Positions 7,505 to 14,712 of a stretch of DNA of 64,000 nucleotides are shown in pieces. Both the position numbers and the translations under genes were made by a program. The stretch's first letter is position 1; every line of letters starts with the position of its first letter. The stretch is from Erysipelatoclostridium sp. AM42-17 (GTDB lineage: Bacteria; Bacillota_I; Bacilli_A; Erysipelotrichales; Coprobacillaceae): assembly GCF_003480255.1 (NCBI RefSeq), contig NZ_QUIN01000008.1:1-64000 (forward strand). Direction: 5' to 3'. The notes below the pieces were generated by a model. The model saw nothing but the letters and a program-made list of their open reading frames with translations. It was not told where the DNA came from and made no database searches.

Positions 7505-8675
7505 AATATATGATTTTAATCAAGTTATCTCTCGTCAACATACCCATTCATTAAAATATGATTTTGCTAGTGAAAGAAATCATCCTCAAGATGCTTTACC
7601 TTTATGGGTCGCTGATATGGATTTTCCAGTAGCAGATGAAATCAAAGAAGCTTTACAAACTACAGTGAATCATGGCATTTATGGTTATAGTGAAAGTAAA
7701 GGGGATTATTATCAAGCAGTGATAAATTGGTATCAACAACATTTTGACTATCACATAGATTCATCATGGATTATTAAAACACCAGGTGTTGTATTTGCTT
7801 TAGCACATGCAATAAAAGCCTTGACTCAAGAAGGAGATGCCGTTTTAATACAGACACCTGTTTATTATCCTTTTAAAGAAGTTGTCGAAGATAATCATCG
7901 TCAATTAATCACAAATTCACTTGTTTTAAAAGACGGTAAATATCATATAGATTTTGAAGATTTTGAAAATAAAATCAAACAACATCATGTCAAATTATTT
8001 CTATTGTGTTCGCCACATAATCCGGTAGGTCGAGTATGGACGAAAGAAGAATTAGAAACAATAAGTCAAATATGTTTAGAAAATCATGTCTATATTGTAA
8101 GCGATGAAATACATAGTGATTTTGTTCATCCTCATAATCATCATTATATGCTTGCTTCATTATCTCCAGCGTTACAAGAAATAACGATTACATGTACAGC
8201 ACCAACAAAAACTTTTAACTTAGCAGGTTTACAAATTTCTAATATTATTATTCCTAATGAAACAATAAGAAATAAATTTAAACGACAAATAGATGCCAGT
8301 GGCTATAGTCAGTGTAATATGTTTGGTTTAGTGGCATGTCAAGTAGCATATGAAAAGGGAAATGATTGGTTAAAACAAGTTAAAGATTATTTGTATCAAA
8401 ATATTTTATATGTTGATCAATTTTTAAAAGAAAATTTGCCACAAGTTCATCTCATTTTTCCGGAAGGAACATACTTATTATGGCTTGATTTTAGAGAACT
8501 TCATTTATCAAATGAACAGTTAGAAGATTTAATTGTGAATAAAGCTAAATTATGGCTAGATAGTGGTAGTATGTTTGGTAAAGATGGAGAAGGTTTTCAA
8601 AGAATTAATGTTGCGTGTCCTCGTAGCATACTAAAACAAGCCTTGTTTCAATTACAAAGTGCAATAAATCAATAA
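7497..8675 (+). CDS. PatB/MalY-type cystathionine beta-lyase (C-S lyase)
   Basis: A 392-aa fold type I aminotransferase-like PLP enzyme. The start is set at 7497 (MSKIYDFNQVISR), overlapping the previous stop; the ATG at 7482 has no better ribosome-binding site and lacks family similarity before MSKIYDF. Diagnostic parts: LPLWVADMDFPVADEI near the N-terminus, the SPHNPVGRVW substrate loop, SDEIHSDFV, and the cofactor lysine in CTAPTKTFNLAGLQ. PatB/MalY enzymes cleave cystathionine, cysteine or cysteine conjugates to pyruvate, ammonia and a thiol. It is the last gene of the operon, before a strong terminator. Confidence 0.9.
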   Translation: MSKIYDFNQVISRQHTHSLKYDFASERNHPQDALPLWVADMDFPVADEIKEALQTTVNHGIYGYSESKGDYYQAVINWYQQHFDYHIDSSWIIKTPGVVFALAHAIKALTQEGDAVLIQTPVYYPFKEVVEDNHRQLITNSLVLKDGKYHIDFEDFENKIKQHHVKLFLLCSPHNPVGRVWTKEELETISQICLENHVYIVSDEIHSDFVHPHNHHYMLASLSPALQEITITCTAPTKTFNLAGLQISNIIIPNETIRNKFKRQIDASGYSQCNMFGLVACQVAYEKGNDWLKQVKDYLYQNILYVDQFLKENLPQVHLIFPEGTYLLWLDFRELHLSNEQLEDLIVNKAKLWLDSGSMFGKDGEGFQRINVACPRSILKQALFQLQSAINQ

Positions 8676-8679
8676 GATT

Positions 8680-8722
8680 AAGAGATTTGAAAGATATTTT
8701 TCTCAAATCTCTTTTATTTTTT
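8680..8722 (+). terminator. Intrinsic terminator of the sulfur amino acid operon
   Basis: Stem AAGAGATTTGA / TCAAATCTCTT with a 12-nt loop, followed by TTATTTTTTT. It starts a few bases after the patB-like stop at 8675. Confidence 0.88.
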
Positions 8723-8815
8723 TACAGTTTAGAAAAATATTTTTCAACCATGCCTTGCATTAAAAAATCATTTTTTGTTTGTGCTAGAGTAAAGATAGTC
8801 AAGGAGGTATGAAAA

Positions 8816-9121
8816 ATGAAAATATTATTAGTATGTAATGCAGGTATGTCAACAAGTATGTTGGTCGCAAGAATGGAAAAAGCAGCTCAAAGTAAAGGAG
8901 TAGATGTAGAGATACAAGCAAAACCTATTACTGAGGCAGAAAAAGAAATTGATGATTGGGATATTGTCATGTTAGGACCCCAAGTAAGACATTGTTTAAA
9001 TCAATTAAAGAAGTTAACTCAAAAGACACCAGTAGTTGTTATTGAAATGCGTGATTATGGTTTAATGAATGGGGAAAATGTTCTCAATAGTGCACTCGAT
9101 ATCTTAAATCAATCATGTTAG
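8816..9121 (+). CDS. PTS lactose/cellobiose-type IIB component
   Basis: A 101-aa soluble IIB protein. The phosphorylated cysteine is Cys7 in the P-loop ILLVCNAGMSTS, and the family's DIVMLGPQV segment is present. It carries phosphate from IIA to a sugar entering through IIC. No IIA or IIC gene is adjacent: the next gene is a PHP-family phosphatase remnant, so the protein would have to work with components encoded elsewhere. A strong AAGGAGG ribosome-binding site precedes the start. Confidence 0.9.
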   Translation: MKILLVCNAGMSTSMLVARMEKAAQSKGVDVEIQAKPITEAEKEIDDWDIVMLGPQVRHCLNQLKKLTQKTPVVVIEMRDYGLMNGENVLNSALDILNQSC

Positions 9122-9144
9122 AATGATCATGTGAGGTGAAAAGT

Positions 9145-9987
9145 ATGTTATGTGATTATCATGTTCATAGTCATTTTAGTGATGACAGTGATTATTTAAT
9201 GGAGGATGTTGTTAAAGATGCTATTAAGATGAAAATGCAGGAATTATGTTTTACTGATCATGTTGATTATGGTATTAAATATGATGTCAATCAGTTATCT
9301 AAAGAAGAAATGGAAAGAATATCGAAAGAAAGAGGCTTATTGCTTTTAAACGTCGATTATGATCACTATTTTAAAGAATTAGCACGTTTACAACAAAAAT
9401 ATCCACAAATCACAATCAAAAGAGGATTAGAATTTGGTATTCAAACACATACTATTCCTCAATATCAAAAATTAATATAAAAGTATGATTTGGATTTTGT
9501 AATTTTGTCTTGTCATCAAGTAGATAATTTAGAATTTTGGACTCAAGATTTTCAAAAAGGAAAAACACAACAAGAATACAATGAACGTTATTATCAAGAA
9601 ATTCTAGATGTTATTGAGCAGTTTAAAGATTATCAGGTATTGGGTCATTTGGATTTAATTAAAAGGTATGATCAAGCAGGAATTTATCCTTTTGAAAAGA
9701 TAAAAGACATTGTATCTAAGATTTTAAAACAAGTGATTCGTGACGGTAAAGGAATAGAAGTTAATACTTCAAGTCATCGATATGGTCTTGATGACTTAAT
9801 GCCTTCTCGAGATATTTTAAAGCACTATTATCAATTAGGAGGAACAATCATTACAATTGGTAGTGATAGTCATCAACCTGATCATTTAGGTGCTTATATT
9901 AAGGAAACAAGAAAAGAATTAAAAGAGATTGGATTTAAATGTTATTGTACTTTTGATCATAAAAAACCTATCTATCATCCACTTTAA
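9145..9987 (+). pseudogene. PHP-family histidinol-phosphatase (HisK type), in-frame stop
   Basis: The first half starts at ATG 9145 (MLCDYHVHSHFSDDSDY) behind GAGGTGAA; a GTG at 9136 is less likely. It carries the metal-binding HxH motif and FTDHVDYG. At 9478-9480 a TAA interrupts the frame (QKLI, stop, KYDLDFVILSCHQVD). The second half then continues in the same frame to 9987 with the further metal/active-site segments LGHLDLIKRYD, NTSSHRYG and IGSDSHQPDHLG. Together they equal one full-length PHP histidinol-phosphatase (about 280 aa). One substitution to TAA explains the break, so this is a recent nonsense allele or a sequencing error rather than two genes. Reinitiation at 9490 would give a protein lacking the N-terminal metal ligands. 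Confidence 0.85.
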
Positions 9988-10012
9988 AAGGGTTGCATCA
10001 GCAACCCTTAAT
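9988..10012. terminator. Bidirectional terminator between convergent genes
   Basis: Perfect stem AAGGGTTGC / GCAACCCTT around an ATCA loop. The stop codons of the PHP gene (+) and the RpiR gene (-) abut or overlap it, so it can serve both. Confidence 0.75.
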
Positions 10013-10844
10013 CTATGTAATTTTTAATTTTATATGCTAAATTTTTTTCATAATCCCGATTAAAATAACAAGCGTAAAGACAGTCTAATAAATATTGCAA
10101 AGAAATGCGAGATGAAAAAGAAGCAATCTTTTCTTCTGAATCTTCATATGATGAAAAGAATAAATTATAGTCTACATATTGGGCGATAGGTAAATCAATA
10201 GTAGAAGAGATGAGAACAGTACGAATACCCTTTTCTTTTAAATCTTTTGCTATTTCTAAAATGTTTTCAGTTTTAGCAGCATAGGTAATGATAATGACAA
10301 GATCATTTTTATTACATAATTGGCTGTGCCAATGACGATAATAATGCTCTTTTATAACATCTACTTTGACACCTATTTCTAACATATTCTGTTGAAATGA
10401 TTCAGCCATAAAATAGTTTCCTACAGACGGGAAAAGATAAATATTTTGTGCGTTATATAAGGCTTGGACAACTTTTAAAAAGATATCTAAATCAATGAGA
10501 TTAAAAGTAGATTTAAGTGTTTGGTCATACAAAGATAACATTTGTTCCATGATTTGATGATGACTATCTAATTTTGTAAAAGGATAGTTATAATCAATGC
10601 TAGAATCATTCTTTTTCTCGTTTTGTAAAGATAATGAAACTTGAAGTTTTAATTGATTAAGACCTGATAAATCAAGTTTTTCAATAACACGATAAATAGT
10701 AGAAGTAGAAACATAACTACTTTTAGATAATTGATTAATATTAAGTTGAATGACATCATAAGGATGGTCTAGAATAAATTGGGCAAAGATTTGTTCACTT
10801 TCAGTGAATTCAGATATACATTTAATTTTAGTAAATAGATTCAT
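10008..10844 (-). CDS. RpiR/MurR-family transcriptional regulator
   Basis: A 278-aa protein with an N-terminal HTH of the RpiR family (residues 1-77; the pattern ...INQLSKSSYVSTSTIYRVIEKL is the recognition region) and a C-terminal SIS phosphosugar-binding domain (about 110-250; segments NIYLFPSVGNYF and DLVIIITYAAKTENILEIAK). Such regulators sense sugar or amino-sugar phosphates. It is the second gene of a two-gene operon, overlapping the cupin gene by 4 bp (ATGA). The orphan PTS IIB nearby on the other strand is a plausible but unproven target. Confidence 0.88.
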   Translation of the reverse strand: MNLFTKIKCISEFTESEQIFAQFILDHPYDVIQLNINQLSKSSYVSTSTIYRVIEKLDLSGLNQLKLQVSLSLQNEKKNDSSIDYNYPFTKLDSHHQIMEQMLSLYDQTLKSTFNLIDLDIFLKVVQALYNAQNIYLFPSVGNYFMAESFQQNMLEIGVKVDVIKEHYYRHWHSQLCNKNDLVIIITYAAKTENILEIAKDLKEKGIRTVLISSTIDLPIAQYVDYNLFFSSYEDSEEKIASFSSRISLQYLLDCLYACYFNRDYEKNLAYKIKNYID

Positions 10845-11227
10845 ATTTTAACGACCACCTTATCTTTTTTGATTATTTCTTGGAGATTTTTATTTGTTGC
10901 TACAAAGCGAAAGACTGTAAATTCTACAGGAAGGGAAGTGTTATTTTCAAATGTGTGAATACTGTTTTCTACACACACGATTTCTTGTGGATTGAGAAGA
11001 CGCTTTTTAGGTATATTATTTTCTAGATAATGACAAAGTAAGGTTCCTTTATTGACAACAATAATTTCTTTGATTTTTTGATGATAATGCCATTCTTGTA
11101 AAGTATGAGGTTGAATGATATTTTGATGAATTTCAAATTCATCAAAAAGGTAGTAATCTACACTGGTACCATTGTCTTTATCAACATGGATGGCATCTTT
11201 TTTAGTTTTAAAAATAATTTGGCTCAT
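10841..11227 (-). CDS. Cupin-domain protein
   Basis: A 128-aa single-domain cupin. Motif 1 resembles HTLQEWHYHQKIKEIIVVNKG (two His and a Glu as candidate metal ligands). Motif 2, around NPQEIVCVENSIHTFEN, includes the last His. Small cupins of this type are sugar isomerases, dioxygenases or sensors; no specific reaction can be assigned. The start has an AAGGAGACAAG ribosome-binding site, and the stop overlaps the RpiR start. A promoter with a palindromic site lies 25-45 bp upstream. Confidence 0.75.
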   Translation of the reverse strand: MSQIIFKTKKDAIHVDKDNGTSVDYYLFDEFEIHQNIIQPHTLQEWHYHQKIKEIIVVNKGTLLCHYLENNIPKKRLLNPQEIVCVENSIHTFENNTSLPVEFTVFRFVATNKNLQEIIKKDKVVVKI

Positions 11228-11247
11228 ATCTTGTCTCCTTTTACTTT

Positions 11248-11269
11248 ATTATATCATGAATTAATTCAT
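11248..11269 (-). promoter_or_regulatory. -10 box and palindromic operator of the cupin-rpiR operon
   Basis: Read on the minus strand, a consensus TATAAT (11248-11253) lies about 20 bp before the cupin start. A perfect 14-bp palindrome ATGAATTAATTCAT (11256-11269) sits immediately upstream, in the -10/-35 spacer. RpiR-family repressors bind such palindromes and often control their own operon, so autoregulation is the likely meaning (inference). Confidence 0.6.
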
Positions 11270-11346
11270 ACTTAATAGGCATAGTTCATTATAAAATATA
11301 AGTATTAGACATTAAATATAAATATTTTAAAATAATGATAGGGGGG

Positions 11347-11883
11347 ATGAAAGTGAAAAAGGGAATAACAATTCTTATTGCAATATTCATGATACTAGGA
11401 TGTAGTGCTTGTAAGCAAAAAACAAAAGAAAAGAAAAAGACATCAAATGTAACTCAAAGTGATTTGAAAACAGCAAATTCTGATAGTTTAATTGTTTATT
11501 TTTCATGGTCAGGGCATACACGAGATCTTGCAAAAATGATTCAAAAAGAAACGAAGGGGGATTTGTTTGAAATTGTACCTGTAAAAGCATACAGTGATGA
11601 TTATGATACAGTTGTTGATCAGGCTAAGCAAGAACAAAAAGATAAGGCTAGACCCCAAATAGCTTATCATATTGATCATCTTGATAAATATCAAACAATA
11701 TATGTTGGTTATCCTAAAATGGAGTACAGTTTATAGTAGTGTATAGCGTGTACCAAGTTATAATTATGGGGTTGAAAATAACAGTATACACAGATAATGT
11801 GGAAAAATGTGTATGACGTTTATATAGAAAATAACATTGAAAAAGAAATTCAAGAATGGGTAAATTCATTAAATTTAAAATAG
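11347..11883 (+). pseudogene. Flavodoxin-type lipoprotein, decayed
   Basis: The 5' part encodes a lipoprotein signal (MKVKKGITILIAIFMILGCSAC) and the first half of a flavodoxin: the FMN phosphate-binding loop region SLIVYFSWSGHTRDLAKMI and the strand IYVGYPKMEYSL, where intact homologues continue into the WW(S/D)-type FMN loop. Stops follow at 11734-11739. About 60 bp later a different frame encodes a flavodoxin-like C-terminal helix ending in EIQEWVNSLNLK at a TAG (11881-11883). The central FMN-binding half is missing and replaced by short unrelated sequence. This is the last recognisable chromosomal gene before the ICE. Earlier insertion and imprecise loss of an element is one explanation. 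Confidence 0.75.
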
Positions 11884-11898
11884 AATAATAATTACATG

Positions 11899-11938
11899 AG
11901 TGACAGAAGATAAGAATCTGAATTCCCTGTCACTTTTA
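11899..11938 (+). terminator. Terminator hairpin after the flavodoxin remnant
   Basis: Stem AGTGACAG / CTGTCACT with a 20-nt loop, then TTTTA. It follows the flavodoxin C-terminal remnant by 15 bp, as expected for that gene's native terminator, and so suggests chromosomal sequence continues to at least about 11.94 kb. Confidence 0.55.
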
Positions 11939-11956
11939 TATTATTTGATAAGAAAA

Positions 11957-12005
11957 AAGAACTGGTTTATATCCGATAAGAATATAGACTGGTTCTTATT
12001 TTTTA
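11957..12005 (+). terminator. Weak hairpin with U-run near the ICE boundary
   Basis: AAGAAC (11957-11962) pairs with GTTCTT (11992-11997), with an inner TATAT/ATATA pairing, followed by ATTTTTTAT. The stem is interrupted, so the call is tentative. It could be a terminator for either side of the chromosome-ICE junction. Confidence 0.35.
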
Positions 12006-12043
12006 TATGCTATTATATACACAGGGAGTCGGGGAATGTCGAA

Positions 12044-12280
12044 CTATAGCAAGCCGGAAAAGAAAGCATTGATATCGGTATGAAAGAGTTTTGCAAGTGC
12101 AACTAATTCAGATGCCTTAATGTTCATGCGATTTGTTTCCAGTTTGGCATAGGTACTTTTGGTGATGGAGATACCCATAAGATTTAATTTTGCAACTACT
12201 TGGTCTTGAGTCATATTGTTTTTATATCGAATTGCTTGGATATTTTTACCAATATCCATATCTGGTCTAATCTTTTGCAT
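12044..12280 (-). CDS. XRE-family (Cro/CI-type HTH) repressor
   Basis: A 78-aa single-domain HTH protein. The HTH spans about residues 11-65 (IGKNIQAIRYKNNMTQDQVV ... ITKSTYAKLETNRM), with the usual Tyr/Leu-Glu recognition helix pattern. It reads outward, divergent from the ICE genes, and sits at the left end, which is the typical position for an ICE lysogeny-type or transfer repressor. Inverted GTTTC repeats in the 129-bp divergent region are candidate operators. The start ATG (12280) has AAGGGGAG about 8 bp upstream. Confidence 0.85.
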   Translation of the reverse strand: MQKIRPDMDIGKNIQAIRYKNNMTQDQVVAKLNLMGISITKSTYAKLETNRMNIKASELVALAKLFHTDINAFFSGLL

Positions 12281-12309
12281 AATGATGAACTCCCCTTATA
12301 AAATAAAAA

Positions 12310-12374
12310 GTTTCGTAATACAGAAACATATATATTGATTCTAAAGAATTTAAATTTTATAATGTTTCGTAATA
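12310..12374. promoter_or_regulatory. Candidate XRE operators in the divergent promoter region
   Basis: Inverted repeat GTTTC-N8-GAAAC at 12310-12327, whose left part with its flank (GTTTCGTAATA) recurs at 12364-12374. The two copies of GTTTCGTAATA are 54 bp apart and flank the 5' region of the rightward gene. This layout fits cooperative binding by the divergent XRE repressor. Confidence 0.5.
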
Positions 12375-12409
12375 AGGAATTATTTTTAACAGGAAGAGGT
12401 AAAAGTATA

Positions 12410-12802
12410 ATGGATGTGGAGATGGAAAAGAGAAAATTTTTAAATCTATGTGGCAAAAGAGATCGAGCATTATTGTCAGATGAAAAAAGAATGACATTGG
12501 GGGATATGGAACGATTGACATATCTGACAGAATTTTTTGAACTGGAGAACTATGGAATCGCCTTATGGAAAGAATTTGGTGATGATGTAAAAGAGCCATT
12601 TGAAGCGATGATGAAAATGTTAGATGAGCCGGAGTGCATAGAAGATCGATGGCTTGATGACGAAGCAAAAGGGGAAAAGTGGTTGTTAGAATTTCAGGAA
12701 CTGGCATTAACGGAAGAATACAGGGAATGGATTCGAAATTATATTGATAAAAAATATGAAGAAAGAGGATTACCATATCCGACAGGAGCAGACTTCGATT
12801 AA
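12410..12802 (+). CDS. ICE-conserved hypothetical protein, 130 aa
   Basis: The start is set at 12410 (MDVEMEKRKFLNLCGKRDRA), about 10 bp after AGGAAGAGG; the ATG at 12335 lies in the operator region and is not preferred. The protein is acidic and mostly helical, with a YLTEFFELENYGIALW segment and the tail GLPYPTGADFD. It has no membrane segment or recognisable catalytic motif. It is the first rightward gene after the XRE control region and ends inside a terminator. I do not recognise a family. Confidence 0.7.
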   Translation: MDVEMEKRKFLNLCGKRDRALLSDEKRMTLGDMERLTYLTEFFELENYGIALWKEFGDDVKEPFEAMMKMLDEPECIEDRWLDDEAKGEKWLLEFQELALTEEYREWIRNYIDKKYEERGLPYPTGADFD

Positions 12803-12817
12803 GAGGTCTGCTTTTTT
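12787..12817 (+). terminator. Intrinsic terminator
   Basis: GCAGAC (12788-12793) pairs with GTCTGC (12806-12811), followed by TTTTTT. The stop codon of the preceding gene is in the loop. Confidence 0.7.
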
Positions 12818-12842
12818 CTGGTCTTTTGGGAGGTGATAAGAG

Positions 12843-13214
12843 GTGGAAGTAAGTATTTATGAACTCTTGGCGGCAGCAAGAGAATCGGCTAAATCCGATT
12901 ATATAAAAGGGGACAGCATTTTGTGTGAGAAGAGATTTCATCCAGATACCCATTACATGGTGGAAATGGAGCTGCTAGAAAATGATAACAGACTGGGAGA
13001 AAAGGGGAATTACATACGGAAGTTTCTGACAGAACCGGAGTATCTTCCCATTTTACAAAAGCAGGAAAAACATCTCATAAAAATAAAAAGACAGGCGATT
13101 GTTCAAAAAGAAAACTTGCGATATATCCCTCCCCCCGGACAGGCTGGACCGCCGCCGGGAGAGGGATATTTTATAACCGGCTGGGAAGGAACAGTAGTGT
13201 TCCTCTGGCGATAG
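12843..13214 (+). CDS. Hypothetical protein with Pro-rich C-terminus, 123 aa
   Basis: GTG start (12843) behind GGGAGGTGATAAG. The N-terminal half (MEVSIYELLAAARESAKSDY ... RFHPDTHYMVEMELLEND) is helical and soluble. The C-terminus carries PPPGQAGPPPGEGYF, whose DNA forms an imperfect GC-rich stem (ATATCCCT / AGGGATAT at 13119-13170). No family recognised. It sits between the XRE-controlled gene and the partition module. Confidence 0.6.
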   Translation: MEVSIYELLAAARESAKSDYIKGDSILCEKRFHPDTHYMVEMELLENDNRLGEKGNYIRKFLTEPEYLPILQKQEKHLIKIKRQAIVQKENLRYIPPPGQAGPPPGEGYFITGWEGTVVFLWR

Positions 13215-13264
13215 TGGTATAAAAAAGCCAGATTTTCCGCAGGTTTTGGGACGCTGGAACATAG

Positions 13265-13304
13265 AAAAGTGTTCACGAATGGCACTTTTGCAACAATCCG
13301 TTGC
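13265..13304. repeat. Two adjacent inverted repeats upstream of parM (candidate parC-like centromere)
   Basis: AAAAGTG-N11-CACTTTT (13265-13289) followed at once by GCAAC-N5-GTTGC (13290-13304), 50 bp before the ParM-like start. Type II partition operons place their centromere/operator upstream of the actin gene. Iterated direct repeats, the usual parC form, are not obvious here, so the assignment is tentative. Confidence 0.35.
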
Positions 13305-13353
13305 AGCAGTGAAAGCATTTTTGACCTTACGTTAAACAGAAAAATGAAAGGGT

Positions 13354-14271
13354 GTGATTGTGATAATCATAGGAATTGATCATGGCTATTATGCAATAAA
13401 AACAAGACAAGTGTCTTTCCCAAGTGGAATTATTAGGTATGATTACGAGCCGTATACCATGCAGAATGTTCTGCAGTATCAGGGAAAGTATTACGTCTGT
13501 GGTACAGGGAGACAGACACTGGTAAAAAATAAAACGTCCAATGATAATTATTATCTGCTGACGTTGGCAGCCATTGCAGAAGAAATCAAGCATCGGAAAG
13601 CGGAACGAAAGACAGAGGTAATTCTGGCTGTCGGACTTCCGCTTTCAAGTTTTGGAAGAGAGAAACAGGGATTCAGGGAGTATCTGTTGCGGAAAGAGCA
13701 GCCAGTGCGATTTTTATATGAAAGTGAGTTATATGAGATAACAATAAAAGATGTGAAACTGTTCCCACAGGGATACTCTGCGCTTGCTCTGCATCCAGAG
13801 TATCTGAAGAATGAACCGTCTGTTCTGCTTGTTGATATTGGCGGCTGGACCGTTGACCTTATGAGGCTGGACAATGCTGTTCCGAATGCAGCAACGTGCA
13901 GGAGTCTGGAGCTTGGAGTGATCCGATGCATTGATGAAACAGCAGAGCAAGTGCGTAGAAATACCGGACTGTCTGTGACAGAAACTCAGATTGAGCGTGT
14001 GCTTCGAGGGGAATCTTGCAGTATGGCAGAAGAGGCCAGACGGATCATACAGGAGAACGGACGTAGATATATAGAAAGAATACTGTCTGCGGTAACAGAA
14101 GCTGGATTTGATCTCCGGGCAGTACCAACCGTATTTATGGGTGGAGGCTCTGCAATTTTAAAACGCCACGTGACCGCACAGGACGCGATTTGCCGCCCTG
14201 TTTTTATAGAGGACGTCCATGCCAACGCAACAGGGTATGAACGGATTGTACAGCAGATGTGGGCGAGATGA
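13354..14271 (+). CDS. ParM/StbA-type actin-like ATPase (partition)
   Basis: A 305-aa actin-fold protein. Phosphate-1 motif IIGIDHGYYAIK (about 5-16), phosphate-2 LLVDIGGWTVDL (about 158-169) and adenosine motif FMGGGSAIL (about 261) are all present, and length fits ParM-type proteins. These polymerise to separate plasmid copies; on an ICE they are thought to stabilise a replicating circular form. It starts with GTG at 13354 (a second GTG at 13360 is possible). Its stop overlaps the next gene's ATG (ATGA), as for a ParM-ParR pair. Confidence 0.85.
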   Translation: MIVIIIGIDHGYYAIKTRQVSFPSGIIRYDYEPYTMQNVLQYQGKYYVCGTGRQTLVKNKTSNDNYYLLTLAAIAEEIKHRKAERKTEVILAVGLPLSSFGREKQGFREYLLRKEQPVRFLYESELYEITIKDVKLFPQGYSALALHPEYLKNEPSVLLVDIGGWTVDLMRLDNAVPNAATCRSLELGVIRCIDETAEQVRRNTGLSVTETQIERVLRGESCSMAEEARRIIQENGRRYIERILSAVTEAGFDLRAVPTVFMGGGSAILKRHVTAQDAICRPVFIEDVHANATGYERIVQQMWAR

Positions 14272-14558
14272 CACGCCCTGTGTATTCGTTCCGCCCGAAT
14301 CTGAAAAAACCAGAACACCAAAGGGCATGGGAGAAATTTCAAAGTGTTCCAGAAGGGCAGAAAAGCCAGTATCTGGTTCAGGCAATTCTGGAAAAAGAGG
14401 ATCGGAAATGGATGGAAGAAGTCATTCAAAAGACGATAAAAGAAAGTGTTCGGGAATTAGGAATATGTGGCACTACGGAACAATTGAAAACGAAACCATC
14501 ATCGGAAGAAATACCAGATCAGATGATGGATTTTCTATCTCAAATGGAAAATTTGTAA
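14268..14558 (+). CDS. Probable partition partner (ParR/StbB-like position), 96 aa
   Basis: Starts at ATG 14268, overlapping the ParM stop by 3 bp (MTRPVYSFRPNLKKPEHQRA). It is a small charged helical protein (KFQSVPEGQKSQYLVQAILE, then IQKTIKESVRELGI). The segment QKSQYLVQAILEKED resembles the ribbon-helix-helix part of RHH-type ParR adaptors, and gene order supports that role. The family assignment rests mainly on context. About 150 bp of sequence follows with no gene beyond a possible 11-codon ORF at 14573 behind AAAGGGGGTGAGG. Confidence 0.6.
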   Translation: MTRPVYSFRPNLKKPEHQRAWEKFQSVPEGQKSQYLVQAILEKEDRKWMEEVIQKTIKESVRELGICGTTEQLKTKPSSEEIPDQMMDFLSQMENL

Positions 14559-14712
14559 AGGGGGTGAGGCCTATGATTGCACGATACATACATTGTTGGA
14601 TCTGCTAGGGGTAAGGCAAGAAATGCATCGATATCTTTGGTGGGTATTGTGAATAGCTTTCCATGCGGCTTTGGAGTATGTTGTGTGTAGCAAAAGTGAA
14701 AGGAGAAAGGTT

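Noticed and set aside
9490..9987. Separate short PHP-domain gene
   Set aside because: It is in the same frame as the 9145 ORF and completes its fold; one nonsense codon is the simpler explanation.
11237..11346. tRNA gene as ICE integration site near the left junction
   Set aside because: No cloverleaf with GGTTCRA-type T-loop was found in 11.2-12.4 kb on either strand.
14219..14608. 129-aa ORF overlapping the ParM and partner genes in another frame
   Set aside because: Composition is non-natural (many Arg/Ser/Gly), it overlaps two supported genes and has no ribosome-binding site.
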